Shown: positions 49,742 to 59,101 of the stretch, piece by piece | Layout of the letters: every line of letters begins with the position of its first letter | Numbering within the stretch: the first letter of the stretch is position 1 | Assembly (NCBI GenBank): GCA_963778185.1 | Contig: CAVZTF010000003.1 | Location: 1,240,001 to 1,304,000, forward strand | Length of the DNA stretch: 64,000 nucleotides | Source: RPQJ01 sp963778185 | GTDB lineage: Bacteria; Pseudomonadota; Gammaproteobacteria; Steroidobacterales; Steroidobacteraceae | Direction of reading: 5' to 3' | The notes under the pieces: generated by a model | What the model was told of the DNA's origin: nothing | What the model saw: only the letters and a program-made list of their open reading frames with translations | The model's database searches: none | Made by a program: the position numbers and the translations under genes

Positions 49742-52700
49742 GTGCGCATCTGGGCGTTCAGCGTCGCACGCTGGCAATTCACGCTGGTGCTGTTCGCGCT
49801 GCTCGTCGCGATGGGCGTCAACTCGTACCTGAACATCCCGCGCTCCGAGGACCCGGAGTTCCACGCCCCGGTGCCGACCATCGTCGCCGTCTACCCGGGC
49901 GCGGATCCGGTGGACATCGAGCGCCTCGTCGTCGACCCGATCGAGGACGCCATCAACGAACTCGACGACATCAAGCACATGGAGAGCCGCTCGCTCGACG
50001 GCGTGGGGGTCATCCGCATCGAGTTCCAGTGGCACACCGATCCCACGGACAAGTACGACGAGGTCGTGCGAGAGGTCAATCGCATCCGTTCCCGGCTGCC
50101 ACCCGACCTCGCGGCGCTCGAGGTGCGCAAGACCGGCTCCGGGCTCGTGAACATCGTGCAGCTCGCGATCACGAGCGAGGACGCGAGCTACCGCGAGCTG
50201 CAGGATCTGGCCGAGGACCTGCGCGACTCGATCGAGACCGTGCCGGGCGTCCGTCGCAGCGAGATCTGGGCATTTCCCGCGCCGGAGGTGCGCGTCGCGA
50301 TCGACCTGGAGCGCATGGGACGCGCCGGCGTCACGCTCGCAATCGTCGAGGCGGCGATCCGCGGCGAGAACGCGGCGATTCCCGGCGGCGCGGTGGACGT
50401 CGGCCTGCGCAAGTACAACCTCAAGACCTCCGGCAGCTACGACTCGCTGGACGAGATCGCAGAGACGGTCGTCGCGAGTCGCGGCGGGCGCATCGTGAAG
50501 TTGCGCGACATCGCCGAGGTCTCCTGGGACACGGAAGAGGAGCGCTACACCGGCCGGTTCAAGGGCCGGCGCGCGGTATTCGTCACCGCGAACGCGAAGG
50601 ACCGGGTCGACGTGTTCGCGGTGCGCGACGGGATCTACGCGCGGCTGGACGACTTCGAGCGCGAGCTGCCCCGGGGCGCGACGCTCGAGCGCGGCTTCGA
50701 CCAGACCCGCAACGTGCACCATCGCCTGACGCGCCTGGCGATCGACTTCTCCATCGCCATCGGCCTCGTGCTGCTGACGCTGCTGCCGCTCGGATTGCGC
50801 GCGGCGACGGTGGTGATGATCTCCATCCCGCTCTCGCTTGCGATCGGCCTGTCGCTGCTCTACTTCAGCGGCTTCTCGCTGAACCAGTTGTCCATCGCCG
50901 GCTTCGTGCTGGCGCTCGGCCTGCTGGTGGACGACTCGATCGTCGTGGCGGAGAACATCGCGCGCTACCTGCGGGCCGGCTATTCGCGGGTCGAGGCAGC
51001 GGTGGCCGCCACCGACCAGATCGCGCTCGCGGTGCTCGGCTGCACCGTGACGCTGCTCTTCGCGTTCCTGCCTCTGCTGTTCCTGCCCGAGGGCTCGGGC
51101 ATCTTCATCCGCTCGCTGCCGGCCGCCGTGCTCTACACCGTGCTCGCATCGCTCCTCGTCGCGTTCACCGTGATTCCGTTCCTCGCGAGCCGGGTCCTGA
51201 AGCCCGAGGGCGCGAGCGGCGAGGGCAACCGGGCGCTCAAGGCGCTGCTGGCCGCCATCCACAGCTCTTACCTGCCTGCCCTGCGCCTGGCGCTCCGCAG
51301 TCCGCGCCGGACCATGTTTGCGGCGCTCGCCTTCGTCGCAGCCTCGGTTGCGCTGGTGCCGGTGATCGGATTCAGCCTGTTCCCGGCCGCCGACATCCCG
51401 CAGTTCCGCGTCACGATCGAGGCGCCGGACGGCGCGAGCCTTGCGGACACGGATCGTGCGCTGCGGTTCGTCGAGGCAGAGCTCGCGCGGCGCCCGCAGG
51501 TGAAGCACTGGTTCGCGAACCTCGGACGCGGCAACCCGCGCGTCTACTACAACATCTTCCCCGAGGAGACCAACGCAAACGTCGGCGAGGTCTTCGCCGA
51601 GCTCCATGAGTACGACCCGCGCCGCAGCCCGCAGCTCTACGAGGAACTGCGCGCCGTCTTCGGACGGTACGCGGGGGCGCGGATCCTCGTCGAGGCGTAC
51701 CAGAACGGTCCGCCGATCAACGCGCCGATCGAGGTCGCCATTGTCGGTCCGGACCTCCAGCAGCTGCGGGAGCTCGCGGCGCTCGCCGAGACCGTGATCG
51801 CGGCCACGCCCGGCACCCGCGACGTCGACAATCCAGTGCGCCGCTTGCGCACGGACCTGGACCTCAACATCGACTCCCAGAAGGCTGCGCTGCTCGGCGT
51901 CGCGGCAGTCGAGGCTGACCGCACCGTGCGCGCGGCAGTGGCGGGACTGAGTGCCGGCAAGTTCCGCGAGCCGGACGGCGACGAATACGACATCTCGCTG
52001 CGGCTGCCGATGCAGGGCCGCCCGACGCTCGAAGTGCTCGACGCGATCGAGGTCGCCTCCGCGACCGGGCGGCCGGTGCCGCTGCGACAGATCGCGGCGC
52101 CCGGGTTCTCGGCGGCCGCAAATCTCGTGCGCCGTCGCGACCGCGAGCGCGAGGTCCTCATCACCGCCTACCCGGAGGCGGGGTACAACACCGGGAAGGT
52201 CACCCGGGCGGTATTCGCGCGGCTCGGCGACATGACGTTGCCCGCGGGCTACAGCCTGCGCGCGGGCGGCGAGGTCGAGGCCCGCCAGGAGACCTTCGGC
52301 GGGATCGGGACCGCAGCGCTGGTCGCCGTGTTCGGCATCCTGGCCGTGCTGGTGCTGGAATTCGGCAGCTTCCGGTCGATGCTGATCGTGGCGGGCGTGG
52401 TGCCGCTCGGTGTCGCGGGAGGCCTGCTCGCGCTGCTCGTCACCGGCTATACGCTGTCGTTCACCGCCACGATCGGCCTCGTCGCGCTGATCGGCATCCA
52501 GATCAAGAATTCAATCCTGCTGGTGGACTTCGCGAACCAGCAGCGGGCAGAGGGCGTGGGACTGGACGAAGCGGTCGCGCGGGCGGGCGAGATCCGCATC
52601 CTGCCGATCCTGCTGACCTCCGCGACGGCGATCGGCGGCCTGTTGCCGCTCGCGGTGCAGGGCTCCGGCCTGTACTCGCCGCTTGCGATCGTGATCATCG

Positions 52701-52816
52701 GCGGGCTCGTGTCGTCGACGCTGCTCGGCGGGATCGTGACGCCCGTGATGTACAAGATGCTGCCGCCGGGGGTCCCGCCCAAGGCAGCGCCTTCGTCATC
52801 GCCCGCTGCACCCTAG
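49742..52816 (+). CDS. RND efflux permease (second operon)
   Basis: A 1024-residue RND antiporter. The TM4 proton relay GLLVDDSIVVAEN and the TM10 relay IQIKNSILLVDF (Lys as in AcrB) are intact. GTG start behind GAGGAACGG. It diverges from AcrB in the porter loops; substrate unknown. The stop codon is read on both strands: CTAG at 52813-52816 gives TAG for this gene and for the convergent GntR gene. Confidence 0.9.
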   Translation: MRIWAFSVARWQFTLVLFALLVAMGVNSYLNIPRSEDPEFHAPVPTIVAVYPGADPVDIERLVVDPIEDAINELDDIKHMESRSLDGVGVIRIEFQWHTDPTDKYDEVVREVNRIRSRLPPDLAALEVRKTGSGLVNIVQLAITSEDASYRELQDLAEDLRDSIETVPGVRRSEIWAFPAPEVRVAIDLERMGRAGVTLAIVEAAIRGENAAIPGGAVDVGLRKYNLKTSGSYDSLDEIAETVVASRGGRIVKLRDIAEVSWDTEEERYTGRFKGRRAVFVTANAKDRVDVFAVRDGIYARLDDFERELPRGATLERGFDQTRNVHHRLTRLAIDFSIAIGLVLLTLLPLGLRAATVVMISIPLSLAIGLSLLYFSGFSLNQLSIAGFVLALGLLVDDSIVVAENIARYLRAGYSRVEAAVAATDQIALAVLGCTVTLLFAFLPLLFLPEGSGIFIRSLPAAVLYTVLASLLVAFTVIPFLASRVLKPEGASGEGNRALKALLAAIHSSYLPALRLALRSPRRTMFAALAFVAASVALVPVIGFSLFPAADIPQFRVTIEAPDGASLADTDRALRFVEAELARRPQVKHWFANLGRGNPRVYYNIFPEETNANVGEVFAELHEYDPRRSPQLYEELRAVFGRYAGARILVEAYQNGPPINAPIEVAIVGPDLQQLRELAALAETVIAATPGTRDVDNPVRRLRTDLDLNIDSQKAALLGVAAVEADRTVRAAVAGLSAGKFREPDGDEYDISLRLPMQGRPTLEVLDAIEVASATGRPVPLRQIAAPGFSAAANLVRRRDREREVLITAYPEAGYNTGKVTRAVFARLGDMTLPAGYSLRAGGEVEARQETFGGIGTAALVAVFGILAVLVLEFGSFRSMLIVAGVVPLGVAGGLLALLVTGYTLSFTATIGLVALIGIQIKNSILLVDFANQQRAEGVGLDEAVARAGEIRILPILLTSATAIGGLLPLAVQGSGLYSPLAIVIIGGLVSSTLLGGIVTPVMYKMLPPGVPPKAAPSSSPAAP

Positions 52817-53175
52817 TCCCGGCCGCCCTTTTTCGCGAGCAACTCCTCCGCGCTCAGCCCGAGCCGGTCGATCGTCGCCGACACCCGCGGCCATTCCTGC
52901 TCGAGGAAGCGCTGGCGCTCGCCTTTCAGCAGCTGCGCGCGCACGCCGGAATTGACGTACATGCCACGACCCCGGCGCTTCTCCACCAGGCCCTCGTCGA
53001 CGAGTTGCTGGTAGCCCTTGAGGACGGTGAGCGGGTTCAGCGAGAACTCCGCCGCGACGTTGCGCACCGACGGCAACGCGTCGCCGTCGGCGAGGGAGCC
53101 CTCGAGGATCATCGCCACCACCTTGTCGCGGAGCTGGCGGTAGATCGGTTGGCTGTCGTTCCAGTGAGAGTCCAT
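52813..53175 (-). CDS. GntR-family repressor, YtrA subfamily
   Basis: A 120-residue short GntR regulator: a winged helix (about 8-72; PIYRQLRDKVVAMILEG, LPSVRNVAAEFSLNPLTVLKGYQQLVDEGLVEKRRGRGMYV) and only a short two-helix C-terminus, as in the YtrA group. YtrA-type genes usually head ABC-transporter operons; none is present here. On the minus strand it follows the gene for a 51-residue secreted protein by 65 bases, and a palindrome lies in the shared promoter. It probably regulates that unit. Confidence 0.85.
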   Translation of the reverse strand: MDSHWNDSQPIYRQLRDKVVAMILEGSLADGDALPSVRNVAAEFSLNPLTVLKGYQQLVDEGLVEKRRGRGMYVNSGVRAQLLKGERQRFLEQEWPRVSATIDRLGLSAEELLAKKGGRD

Positions 53176-53240
53176 GCGGCCACGAACGGCGGGTGCTGCG
53201 CTGCTTTACTGTAGCAGAACACCCTCGACCCGCCCCCGGA

Positions 53241-53396
53241 TCAGTCGATACCCGGGATCCAGGAGGTCGCGGTCGCATCGAGGGACGATGATGTGATGGC
53301 CTTCGGCACCAGCGTCCCCGATGCGACCGACAACCCTGCGAACAGCCAGACGACGACCGCGAGAGCCGCTGCCATGAACCTGCTTGTCGTACGCAT
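53241..53396 (-). CDS. Small secreted protein (51 aa)
   Basis: MRTTSRFMAAALAVVVWLFAGLS-type N-terminus is a clear signal peptide (about 1-26), leaving a 25-residue mature peptide, Ser/Thr/Ala-rich and ending SWIPGID. AGGAGGG lies 4-5 bases before the ATG. I do not recognise it. It is the first gene behind the palindromic promoter and precedes the GntR gene, which suggests a regulated exported peptide. Without homologues coding status is not certain, but the strong ribosome site, signal sequence and promoter placement together favour it. Confidence 0.6.
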   Translation of the reverse strand: MRTTSRFMAAALAVVVWLFAGLSVASGTLVPKAITSSSLDATATSWIPGID

Positions 53397-53426
53397 CCTG
53401 CCCTCCTACCCGTCGCAATGGCTGTC

Positions 53427-53450
53427 TTTATAGTGTTGTAGTTAACTACA
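53427..53450 (-). promoter_or_regulatory. Palindromic GntR-type operator with adjacent -10
   Basis: TGTAGTTAACTACA (53437-53450) is a perfect 14-base palindrome. On the minus strand TATAAA (53427-53432) follows it at once, so the palindrome fills the space between -35 and -10. This is a normal repressor position for the downstream small-protein/GntR pair. No other gene is within reach on this strand. Confidence 0.65.
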
Positions 53451-53619
53451 TCACCAGCACGATTGCAAGCCCTGCGTTCGGGCGGGTCCCGCCCTCGGCA
53501 GACCCTTAGCCGGCCCGGGTCGCTCCCACTGCTAAAATCGACGGTCTGCCGGACGGGGTCCCCTCGCCGAGGGTCGCCCGCGGTCCCGTGTGCTTCGAGC
53601 AAACCAGCGGAGAGTGTTC

Positions 53620-54597
53620 ATGAAGACCCCTGTCAATGTCGCGATCACCGGCGCAGCAGGCCAGATCGGCTACGCCCTCGCCTTCCGGGTGGCCTCGGGC
53701 CAGATGCTCGGCGCCGACCAGCCCGTGAACCTGCACCTGCTCGAAATCACGCCGGCGCTGGGCGCCCTGCGTGGCGTGGTGATGGAGCTGAACGACTGCG
53801 CATTCCCGACGTTGAACCGGATCGTCGCTACGGACGATGCGAAGGTCGCGTTCAAGGACTGCAACTGCGCATTGCTGGTGGGAGCGCGCCCGCGCGGCCC
53901 GGGCATGGAGCGCAAGGACCTGTTGCTCGCCAACGCGCAGATCTTCTCTGCGCAGGGCAAGGCGCTCGATGCCGTGGCCGACCGCAACGTGCGCGTGCTG
54001 GTCGTCGGCAACCCCGCAAACACGAACTCCATGATCGCGATGAAGAACGCGCCGGGCCTGAATCCTCGCAATTTCACGGCGATGGTGCGCCTCGACCACA
54101 ACCGCGCGCTCTCGCAGCTCGCCGAGAAGACGGGCACGCACGTCACGGACCTGCGCAAGGTGACCATCTGGGGCAACCACTCCTCGACGCAGTATCCGGA
54201 CCTCCACCACGCGACGGTGAAGGGCAAGCCGGCGCTCTCGCTGGTGGATGAGGCCTGGTACAAGGATCAGTTCATCCCGACCGTGCAGCAGCGGGGCGCT
54301 GCGATCATCAAGGCGCGCGGCGCGTCGTCCGCTGCCTCGGCGGCCTCGTCCGCCATCGACCACATCCACGACTGGGTGACGGGCACGCCGGACGGCGACT
54401 GGGTCAGCATGGGCGTTCCGTCGGACGGCAGCTACGGCATCCCGGCGGGCGTCATCTATGGCTACCCCGTTACCTGCAGGAACGGCGAGTACCAGATCGT
54501 CCAGGGCCTCGCGGTGAACGAATTCAGCCGCGCCCGCATGGATGCAACGCATAAGGAGCTGCTGGAGGAGCGCGACGGGGTCAAGGACCTGCTGTAG
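53620..54597 (+). CDS. mdh: Malate dehydrogenase (325-residue type)
   Basis: An enzyme of the citric acid cycle interconverting malate and oxaloacetate with NAD. VAITGAAGQIGYALAFR is the cofactor motif; the catalytic Arg loop is GARPRGPGMERKDLL; the Asp/His pair is in VRLDHNRA and IWGNHSSTQYPD. It belongs to the longer 'cytosolic-type' group (about 325-330 residues) and not the 312-residue E. coli type. ATG at 53620 follows AGCGGAGAG. The 221 bases upstream hold the GntR operator and a possible -10 TAAAAT near 53533. A terminator follows. Confidence 0.94.
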   Translation: MKTPVNVAITGAAGQIGYALAFRVASGQMLGADQPVNLHLLEITPALGALRGVVMELNDCAFPTLNRIVATDDAKVAFKDCNCALLVGARPRGPGMERKDLLLANAQIFSAQGKALDAVADRNVRVLVVGNPANTNSMIAMKNAPGLNPRNFTAMVRLDHNRALSQLAEKTGTHVTDLRKVTIWGNHSSTQYPDLHHATVKGKPALSLVDEAWYKDQFIPTVQQRGAAIIKARGASSAASAASSAIDHIHDWVTGTPDGDWVSMGVPSDGSYGIPAGVIYGYPVTCRNGEYQIVQGLAVNEFSRARMDATHKELLEERDGVKDLL

Positions 54598-54622
54598 GCG
54601 AACCGGCGGGGCCGGGAGCAGG

Positions 54623-54657
54623 AAACGGCGACCCACGGGTTGCCGTTTTCCTTTTGC
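54623..54657 (+). terminator. Terminator of mdh
   Basis: AACGGCGACC (54624-54633) pairs with GGTTGCCGTT (54638-54647) with one G-T wobble, plus a C-G closing pair, followed by a T-rich run TTCCTTTT. It lies 26 bases after the mdh stop. Confidence 0.82.
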
Positions 54658-54674
54658 GTCGCACAAGAATTTCG

Positions 54675-54703
54675 TTGACGAATCTAGAATGATCGTTCAT
54701 TCT
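54675..54703 (+). promoter_or_regulatory. Promoter and TetR-type operator of the AcrAB-like operon
   Basis: TTGACG (54675-54680) is a good -35; the -10 is weak (CATTCT at 54698-54703, or TCTTAT slightly further on). AGAATGA-TCGT-TCATTCT (54686-54703) is a perfect 7-base inverted repeat with a 4-base spacer, typical of AcrR/MtrR-type operators, lying across the core promoter. The terminal TetR gene at 60497 is the likely binder. Confidence 0.72.
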
Positions 54704-54763
54704 TATTTGATCCCAAGATCCTGAGCGCCGACCTCGAGTCGGCGCGTTGCATTTCGAGGCCCT

Positions 54764-55942
54764 ATGCGACCGCTCAATAACACGACGCTCCGAGTGCTGC
54801 CCGGACTGATGGCCATTGCGGCGATCCTGACCGCCTGCGGTGGGAAGGAATCCGCCCCGCAGGGCCCCGAAGCGGTGCCGGTCACCGTGGTCACCCTCGC
54901 GCCGGAGTCGGTGACGCTGACTCGCGAGTTGCCAGGCCGCGCCAGTCCCTACCTCGTCGCCGAAGTACGGCCGCAGGTCAACGGCATCATCGAGCAGCGC
55001 CTGTTCACCGAGGGCGGCACGGTCGAGGCCGGGCAGCCGCTCTACCAGATCGACGACGCGACCTACCGTGCGAACCACGCGAGTGCGGAGGCGGCGCTCG
55101 CACGCGCGCGGGCGACCCTGCACTCCGCGCAGCTCATGGCGCGCCGCTCCGAGGGGCTGGTGGCGATCAAGGCCGTCAGCGAGCAGGACCACGAGAACGC
55201 GGTGGCGGCGCTCAAGCAGGCCGAAGCCGACGTCGCCGCGGCCGAGGCTGCGGTGCGGAGCGCGCGCGTGACTCTCTCCTATGCCCGCATCACCTCGCCG
55301 ATCAGCGGCCGCATCGGCAAGTCCTCGGTGACGCAGGGCGCGCTCGTCACGGCCAACCAGGCTGCGCCGCTCGCGACGGTGCAGCAGCTCGACCCCATCT
55401 ACGTCGACCTGAACCAATCGAGCGCCGAGTTGCTCCAGCTGCGAAAGTCGCTCGCTGCCGGCAAGTTCAAGGGCGCGCGCGACCTTCCGGTGACCGTCCT
55501 GCTCGAGGACGGAACGCGCTACGAGCACGAGGGCAAGCTCACGTTCACCGACGTGACCGTCGACCCGGCCACCGGCAGCGTGACACTGCGCGTCCTCGTG
55601 CCGAACCCGGACAACGTCCTGCTGCCGGGCGGATACGTGCGCGCACTGATCGGCAGCGGCGTGCGGCAGGAGGCGTTGCTCGTGCCGCAGCAGGGCATTG
55701 CACGCGATCCGAAGGGCCACACGACCGCACTGGTGGTGGGTACCGACGGAAAGGCGGAGGCGCGCGCCGTCGAGGTCAGCCAGACGGTCGGCGACAAGTG
55801 GCTGGTGGAGGGCGGGCTCATTGCCGGCGACAGGGTAATCGTGGAGGGCCTGCAGAAGGTCCGCCCCGGCGTGCCCGTGCAGGCGACCGAGGCTGGCGCC
55901 GCGCAGGCGCCCGCTCCCGACGTCGCGGCACCTAGGCCGTAG
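54764..55942 (+). CDS. AcrA-type RND periplasmic adaptor lipoprotein
   Basis: A 392-residue AcrA/MexA-type adaptor with lipobox ILTACGG (lipidated Cys near 25). It has EVRPQVNGIIEQRLFTEGGTVEAGQPLYQID (first lipoyl half), an alpha-hairpin (about 100-165), ARITSPISGRIGKSSVTQGALV (second half) and a beta-barrel with the VDLNQSS motif. High resemblance to AcrA-type drug-pump adaptors. It precedes the permease gene by 12 bases. Confidence 0.92.
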   Translation: MRPLNNTTLRVLPGLMAIAAILTACGGKESAPQGPEAVPVTVVTLAPESVTLTRELPGRASPYLVAEVRPQVNGIIEQRLFTEGGTVEAGQPLYQIDDATYRANHASAEAALARARATLHSAQLMARRSEGLVAIKAVSEQDHENAVAALKQAEADVAAAEAAVRSARVTLSYARITSPISGRIGKSSVTQGALVTANQAAPLATVQQLDPIYVDLNQSSAELLQLRKSLAAGKFKGARDLPVTVLLEDGTRYEHEGKLTFTDVTVDPATGSVTLRVLVPNPDNVLLPGGYVRALIGSGVRQEALLVPQQGIARDPKGHTTALVVGTDGKAEARAVEVSQTVGDKWLVEGGLIAGDRVIVEGLQKVRPGVPVQATEAGAAQAPAPDVAAPRP

Positions 55943-55954
55943 GCCGGAGCACGC

Positions 55955-58900
55955 ATGGCACGCTTCTTCATCGACCGGCCGATCTTCGCGTGGGTGATCG
56001 CGATCATCATCATGCTGGCCGGCGGCCTCGCGATCACGCAGCTGCCGATCTCCATGTACCCGAACATCGCCCCACCGTCCGTGACGGTCAGCGCGAGCTA
56101 TCCCGGCGCATCGGCCAGGGTGGTCGAGGACTCGGTGACCCAGATCATCGAGCAGAACATGAAGGGCCTCGACGGGCTCATCTACATGTCGGCGACCAGC
56201 GAGTCCACGGGCCGGGCCACCATCACCCTGACCTTCGACAACGCCACGAATCCCGACATCGCGCAGGTGCAGGTGCAGAACAAGCTGCAGCTCGCGATGC
56301 CGCTGCTGCCGCAGGAGGTCCAGCGGCAGGGCGTCAACGTCACGAAGTCGCGGACCGGGTTCCTGATGGTCGTCGCCTTCGTCTCCGAAGACGGCAGCAT
56401 GACCCGCGACGACATCTCGGACTACGTCGGCACCAACGTGGTCGACCCGGTCAGCCGCGTCCCCGGCGTGGGCACCGTGCAGTCCTTCGGCGCGAAGTAC
56501 GCCATGCGCATCTGGCTCGACCCGCACAAGCTCGACACCTACGACCTCGCCGTGTCCGAGGTGATCGCCGCCATCCGGGCACAGAACGCGCAGGTCACCG
56601 TCGGCCAGCTCGGTGGCACGCCTGCCGTGCCCGGCCAGCAGCTGAACGCCTCGATCAGCGCGCAGGAACGCCTGCAGACACCGGAGCAGTTCCGCGACAT
56701 CGTGGTGCGCAGCAACCCGGACGGATCGTTGCTGACCCTCGGCGACATCGCCCGCGTCGAGATCGGCGCCGAGACCTACGAGTTCGTCAGCCGCTTCAAC
56801 GGCAAGCCCGCGAGCGGCATGGCCATCTCGCTCGCCACCGGCGCGAATGCGCTCCAGACTGCGGCCGGCGTCAACGAGGCGCTGGACGAACTGAGGCAGT
56901 TCTTTCCCGCCGGCCTGAACGCGATCGTCCCGTTCGACACCACGCCGTTCGTGCGGGTGTCCATCCGGGAAGTCGTCAAGACGCTGGCCGAGGCGATCGT
57001 GCTCGTGTTCCTGGTGATGTACCTGTTCCTGCAGAACTTCCGCGCGACGCTGATCCCGACGATCGCGGTGCCGGTCGTGCTGCTCGGGACCTTCGGCGTC
57101 CTGGCCGCGCTCGGCTTCTCGATCAACATGCTCACCATGTTCGCGATGGTGCTCGCGATCGGCCTGCTGGTGGACGACGCCATCGTCGTCGTCGAGAACG
57201 TCGAGCGCCTGATGAGCGAGGAAGGACTCTCGCCGCTCGAGGCGACCCGCAAGTCCATGGACCAGATCACCGGCGCGCTGGTCGGCATCGGCCTCGTGCT
57301 CTCGGCGGTGTTCGTGCCGATGGCGTTCATGACCGGGTCCACCGGCGTCATCTACCGGCAGTTCTCGGGCACGATCGTCTCGGCCATGGCGCTGTCCGTG
57401 CTGGTCGCCATCGTGCTCACGCCGGCCCTCTGCGCCACGATGCTGAAGCCGCTCGGGAAGGGCGAGCACCATGAGCCGACGCGGTTCTTTCGCCGGTTCA
57501 ACCGCGGCTTCGATCGCGGCGCCACGACCTACCAGGGCGTCGTGCGGGGAATGCTGGCCCGCAGCGGCCGCTTCATGGCGATCTTCGCCGCGATGGTCGT
57601 CGTGATGGTGCTGATGTACGCACGACTGCCGAGCGCATTCCTGCCGCAGGAGGACCAGGGCTACCTGCTGACCCAGGTGATCGCTCCCGTCGGCGCGACC
57701 CAGGAACGCACCCTGCAGTCGCTCGAGAAGCTCGAGCGGCATTTCCTCGAGAACGAGGAAGGACCGCTCAAGGCGATCTTCAGCGTGCAGGGCTTCAGCT
57801 TCAGCGGCACCGGCCAGAACAACGGCCTCGCCTTCGTCAACCTCAAGGACTGGAGCGAGCGCGAGTCGCCCGAGCTGCACGCGGACGCCGTGGCGGCCCG
57901 CGCGATGGGCGCGCTGTCGCAGATCAAGGACGCGTTCGCCTTCGCCTTCGTGCCACCGCCGATGCCGGAGCTCGGCATCTCGTCGGGCTTCGCCTTCTTC
58001 CTCAAGGACAACGCCGGGCTGGGACACGATGCGCTGTCCGGGGCACGCAACCAGTTCCTCGGGGCCGCGGCACAGAGCAAGGTGCTCGCCAACGTCCGCC
58101 CGAACGGACAGGAGGACCGGCCGCAGTTCCGCATCGAGGTCGACGAGAAGAAGGCGGCCGCGCTCGGGCTCGCGATCGCCGACATCAACGCGACACTTTC
58201 GACGGCCTGGGGCGGGCAGTACATCGACGACTTCATCGATCGCGGGCGCGTCAAGCGGGTCTACCTGCAGGCGGACGCGCCCTTCCGCATGCAGCCCGAG
58301 GACTTCAACCTCTGGTCCGTGCGCAACGCCTCCGGGCAGATGGTGCCGTTCTCGGCCTTCGCCACCTGGGGCTGGGAGTACGCCTCGCCGCGCCTCGAGC
58401 GCTACAACGGCGTCGCGGCGATGGAGATCAACGGCCAGGGCGCGCCGGGCGTGAGCACCGGCGATGCCATGGCCGAGGTCGAGCGTCTCGTCGCCGAGCT
58501 GCCGCCGGGGTTCGGCATCGAGTGGACCGCCGTGTCGTACCAGGAGCGCCAGGCGGGCGCCCAGACCCCGCTGCTCTACACACTCTCGCTGCTGGTGGTG
58601 TTCCTGTGCCTCGCGGCGCTGTACGAAAGCTGGAGCATCCCCACCGCCGTGCTGCTGGTGGCGCCGCTCGGCATCCTGGGCGCGACGCTCGCGAACCTCC
58701 TGCGAGGAATGGAGCGCGACGTCTATTTCCAGGTGGCGATGCTGACCACGGTCGGCCTCACCAGCAAGAACGCGATCCTGATCATCGAGTTCGCGAAGGC
58801 CAACCTCGACAGCGGCATGGAGCTGATCGAGGCCACCATGCAGGCGGTGCGTGACCGCCTGCGTCCGATCCTCATGACCTCGCTCGCGTTCGGCCTCGGC

Positions 58901-59101
58901 GTGCTGCCGCTCGCCATCGCGAGCGGCGCGGGCTCCGGCGCGCAGCGCGCGATCGGCACCGGCGTGCTGGGCGGAATGATCGTCGGCACCGGGCTCGGCA
59001 TCGTCTTCATCCCCCTGTTCTTCGTCGTCGTGGAGCGCCTGTTCGTCCTGCGCAGGCAGTCGGCATCGCCCGCCTCGCGGGGAGGTGCAGCCCATGACTA
59101 G
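55955..59101 (+). CDS. AcrB-type HAE1 multidrug RND permease
   Basis: A 1048-residue hydrophobe/amphiphile exporter matching AcrB in length and motifs: MARFFIDRPIFAWVIAI start, GLLVDDAIVVVENVER (TM4 Asp pair), GLTSKNAILIIEFAK (TM10 Lys), and FIPLFFVVVERLF at the end. It expels drugs, detergents and similar compounds with the AcrA-like adaptor and NodT-type channel of the same operon. The channel gene overlaps its end by eight bases. Confidence 0.95.
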   Translation: MARFFIDRPIFAWVIAIIIMLAGGLAITQLPISMYPNIAPPSVTVSASYPGASARVVEDSVTQIIEQNMKGLDGLIYMSATSESTGRATITLTFDNATNPDIAQVQVQNKLQLAMPLLPQEVQRQGVNVTKSRTGFLMVVAFVSEDGSMTRDDISDYVGTNVVDPVSRVPGVGTVQSFGAKYAMRIWLDPHKLDTYDLAVSEVIAAIRAQNAQVTVGQLGGTPAVPGQQLNASISAQERLQTPEQFRDIVVRSNPDGSLLTLGDIARVEIGAETYEFVSRFNGKPASGMAISLATGANALQTAAGVNEALDELRQFFPAGLNAIVPFDTTPFVRVSIREVVKTLAEAIVLVFLVMYLFLQNFRATLIPTIAVPVVLLGTFGVLAALGFSINMLTMFAMVLAIGLLVDDAIVVVENVERLMSEEGLSPLEATRKSMDQITGALVGIGLVLSAVFVPMAFMTGSTGVIYRQFSGTIVSAMALSVLVAIVLTPALCATMLKPLGKGEHHEPTRFFRRFNRGFDRGATTYQGVVRGMLARSGRFMAIFAAMVVVMVLMYARLPSAFLPQEDQGYLLTQVIAPVGATQERTLQSLEKLERHFLENEEGPLKAIFSVQGFSFSGTGQNNGLAFVNLKDWSERESPELHADAVAARAMGALSQIKDAFAFAFVPPPMPELGISSGFAFFLKDNAGLGHDALSGARNQFLGAAAQSKVLANVRPNGQEDRPQFRIEVDEKKAAALGLAIADINATLSTAWGGQYIDDFIDRGRVKRVYLQADAPFRMQPEDFNLWSVRNASGQMVPFSAFATWGWEYASPRLERYNGVAAMEINGQGAPGVSTGDAMAEVERLVAELPPGFGIEWTAVSYQERQAGAQTPLLYTLSLLVVFLCLAALYESWSIPTAVLLVAPLGILGATLANLLRGMERDVYFQVAMLTTVGLTSKNAILIIEFAKANLDSGMELIEATMQAVRDRLRPILMTSLAFGLGVLPLAIASGAGSGAQRAIGTGVLGGMIVGTGLGIVFIPLFFVVVERLFVLRRQSASPASRGGAAHD

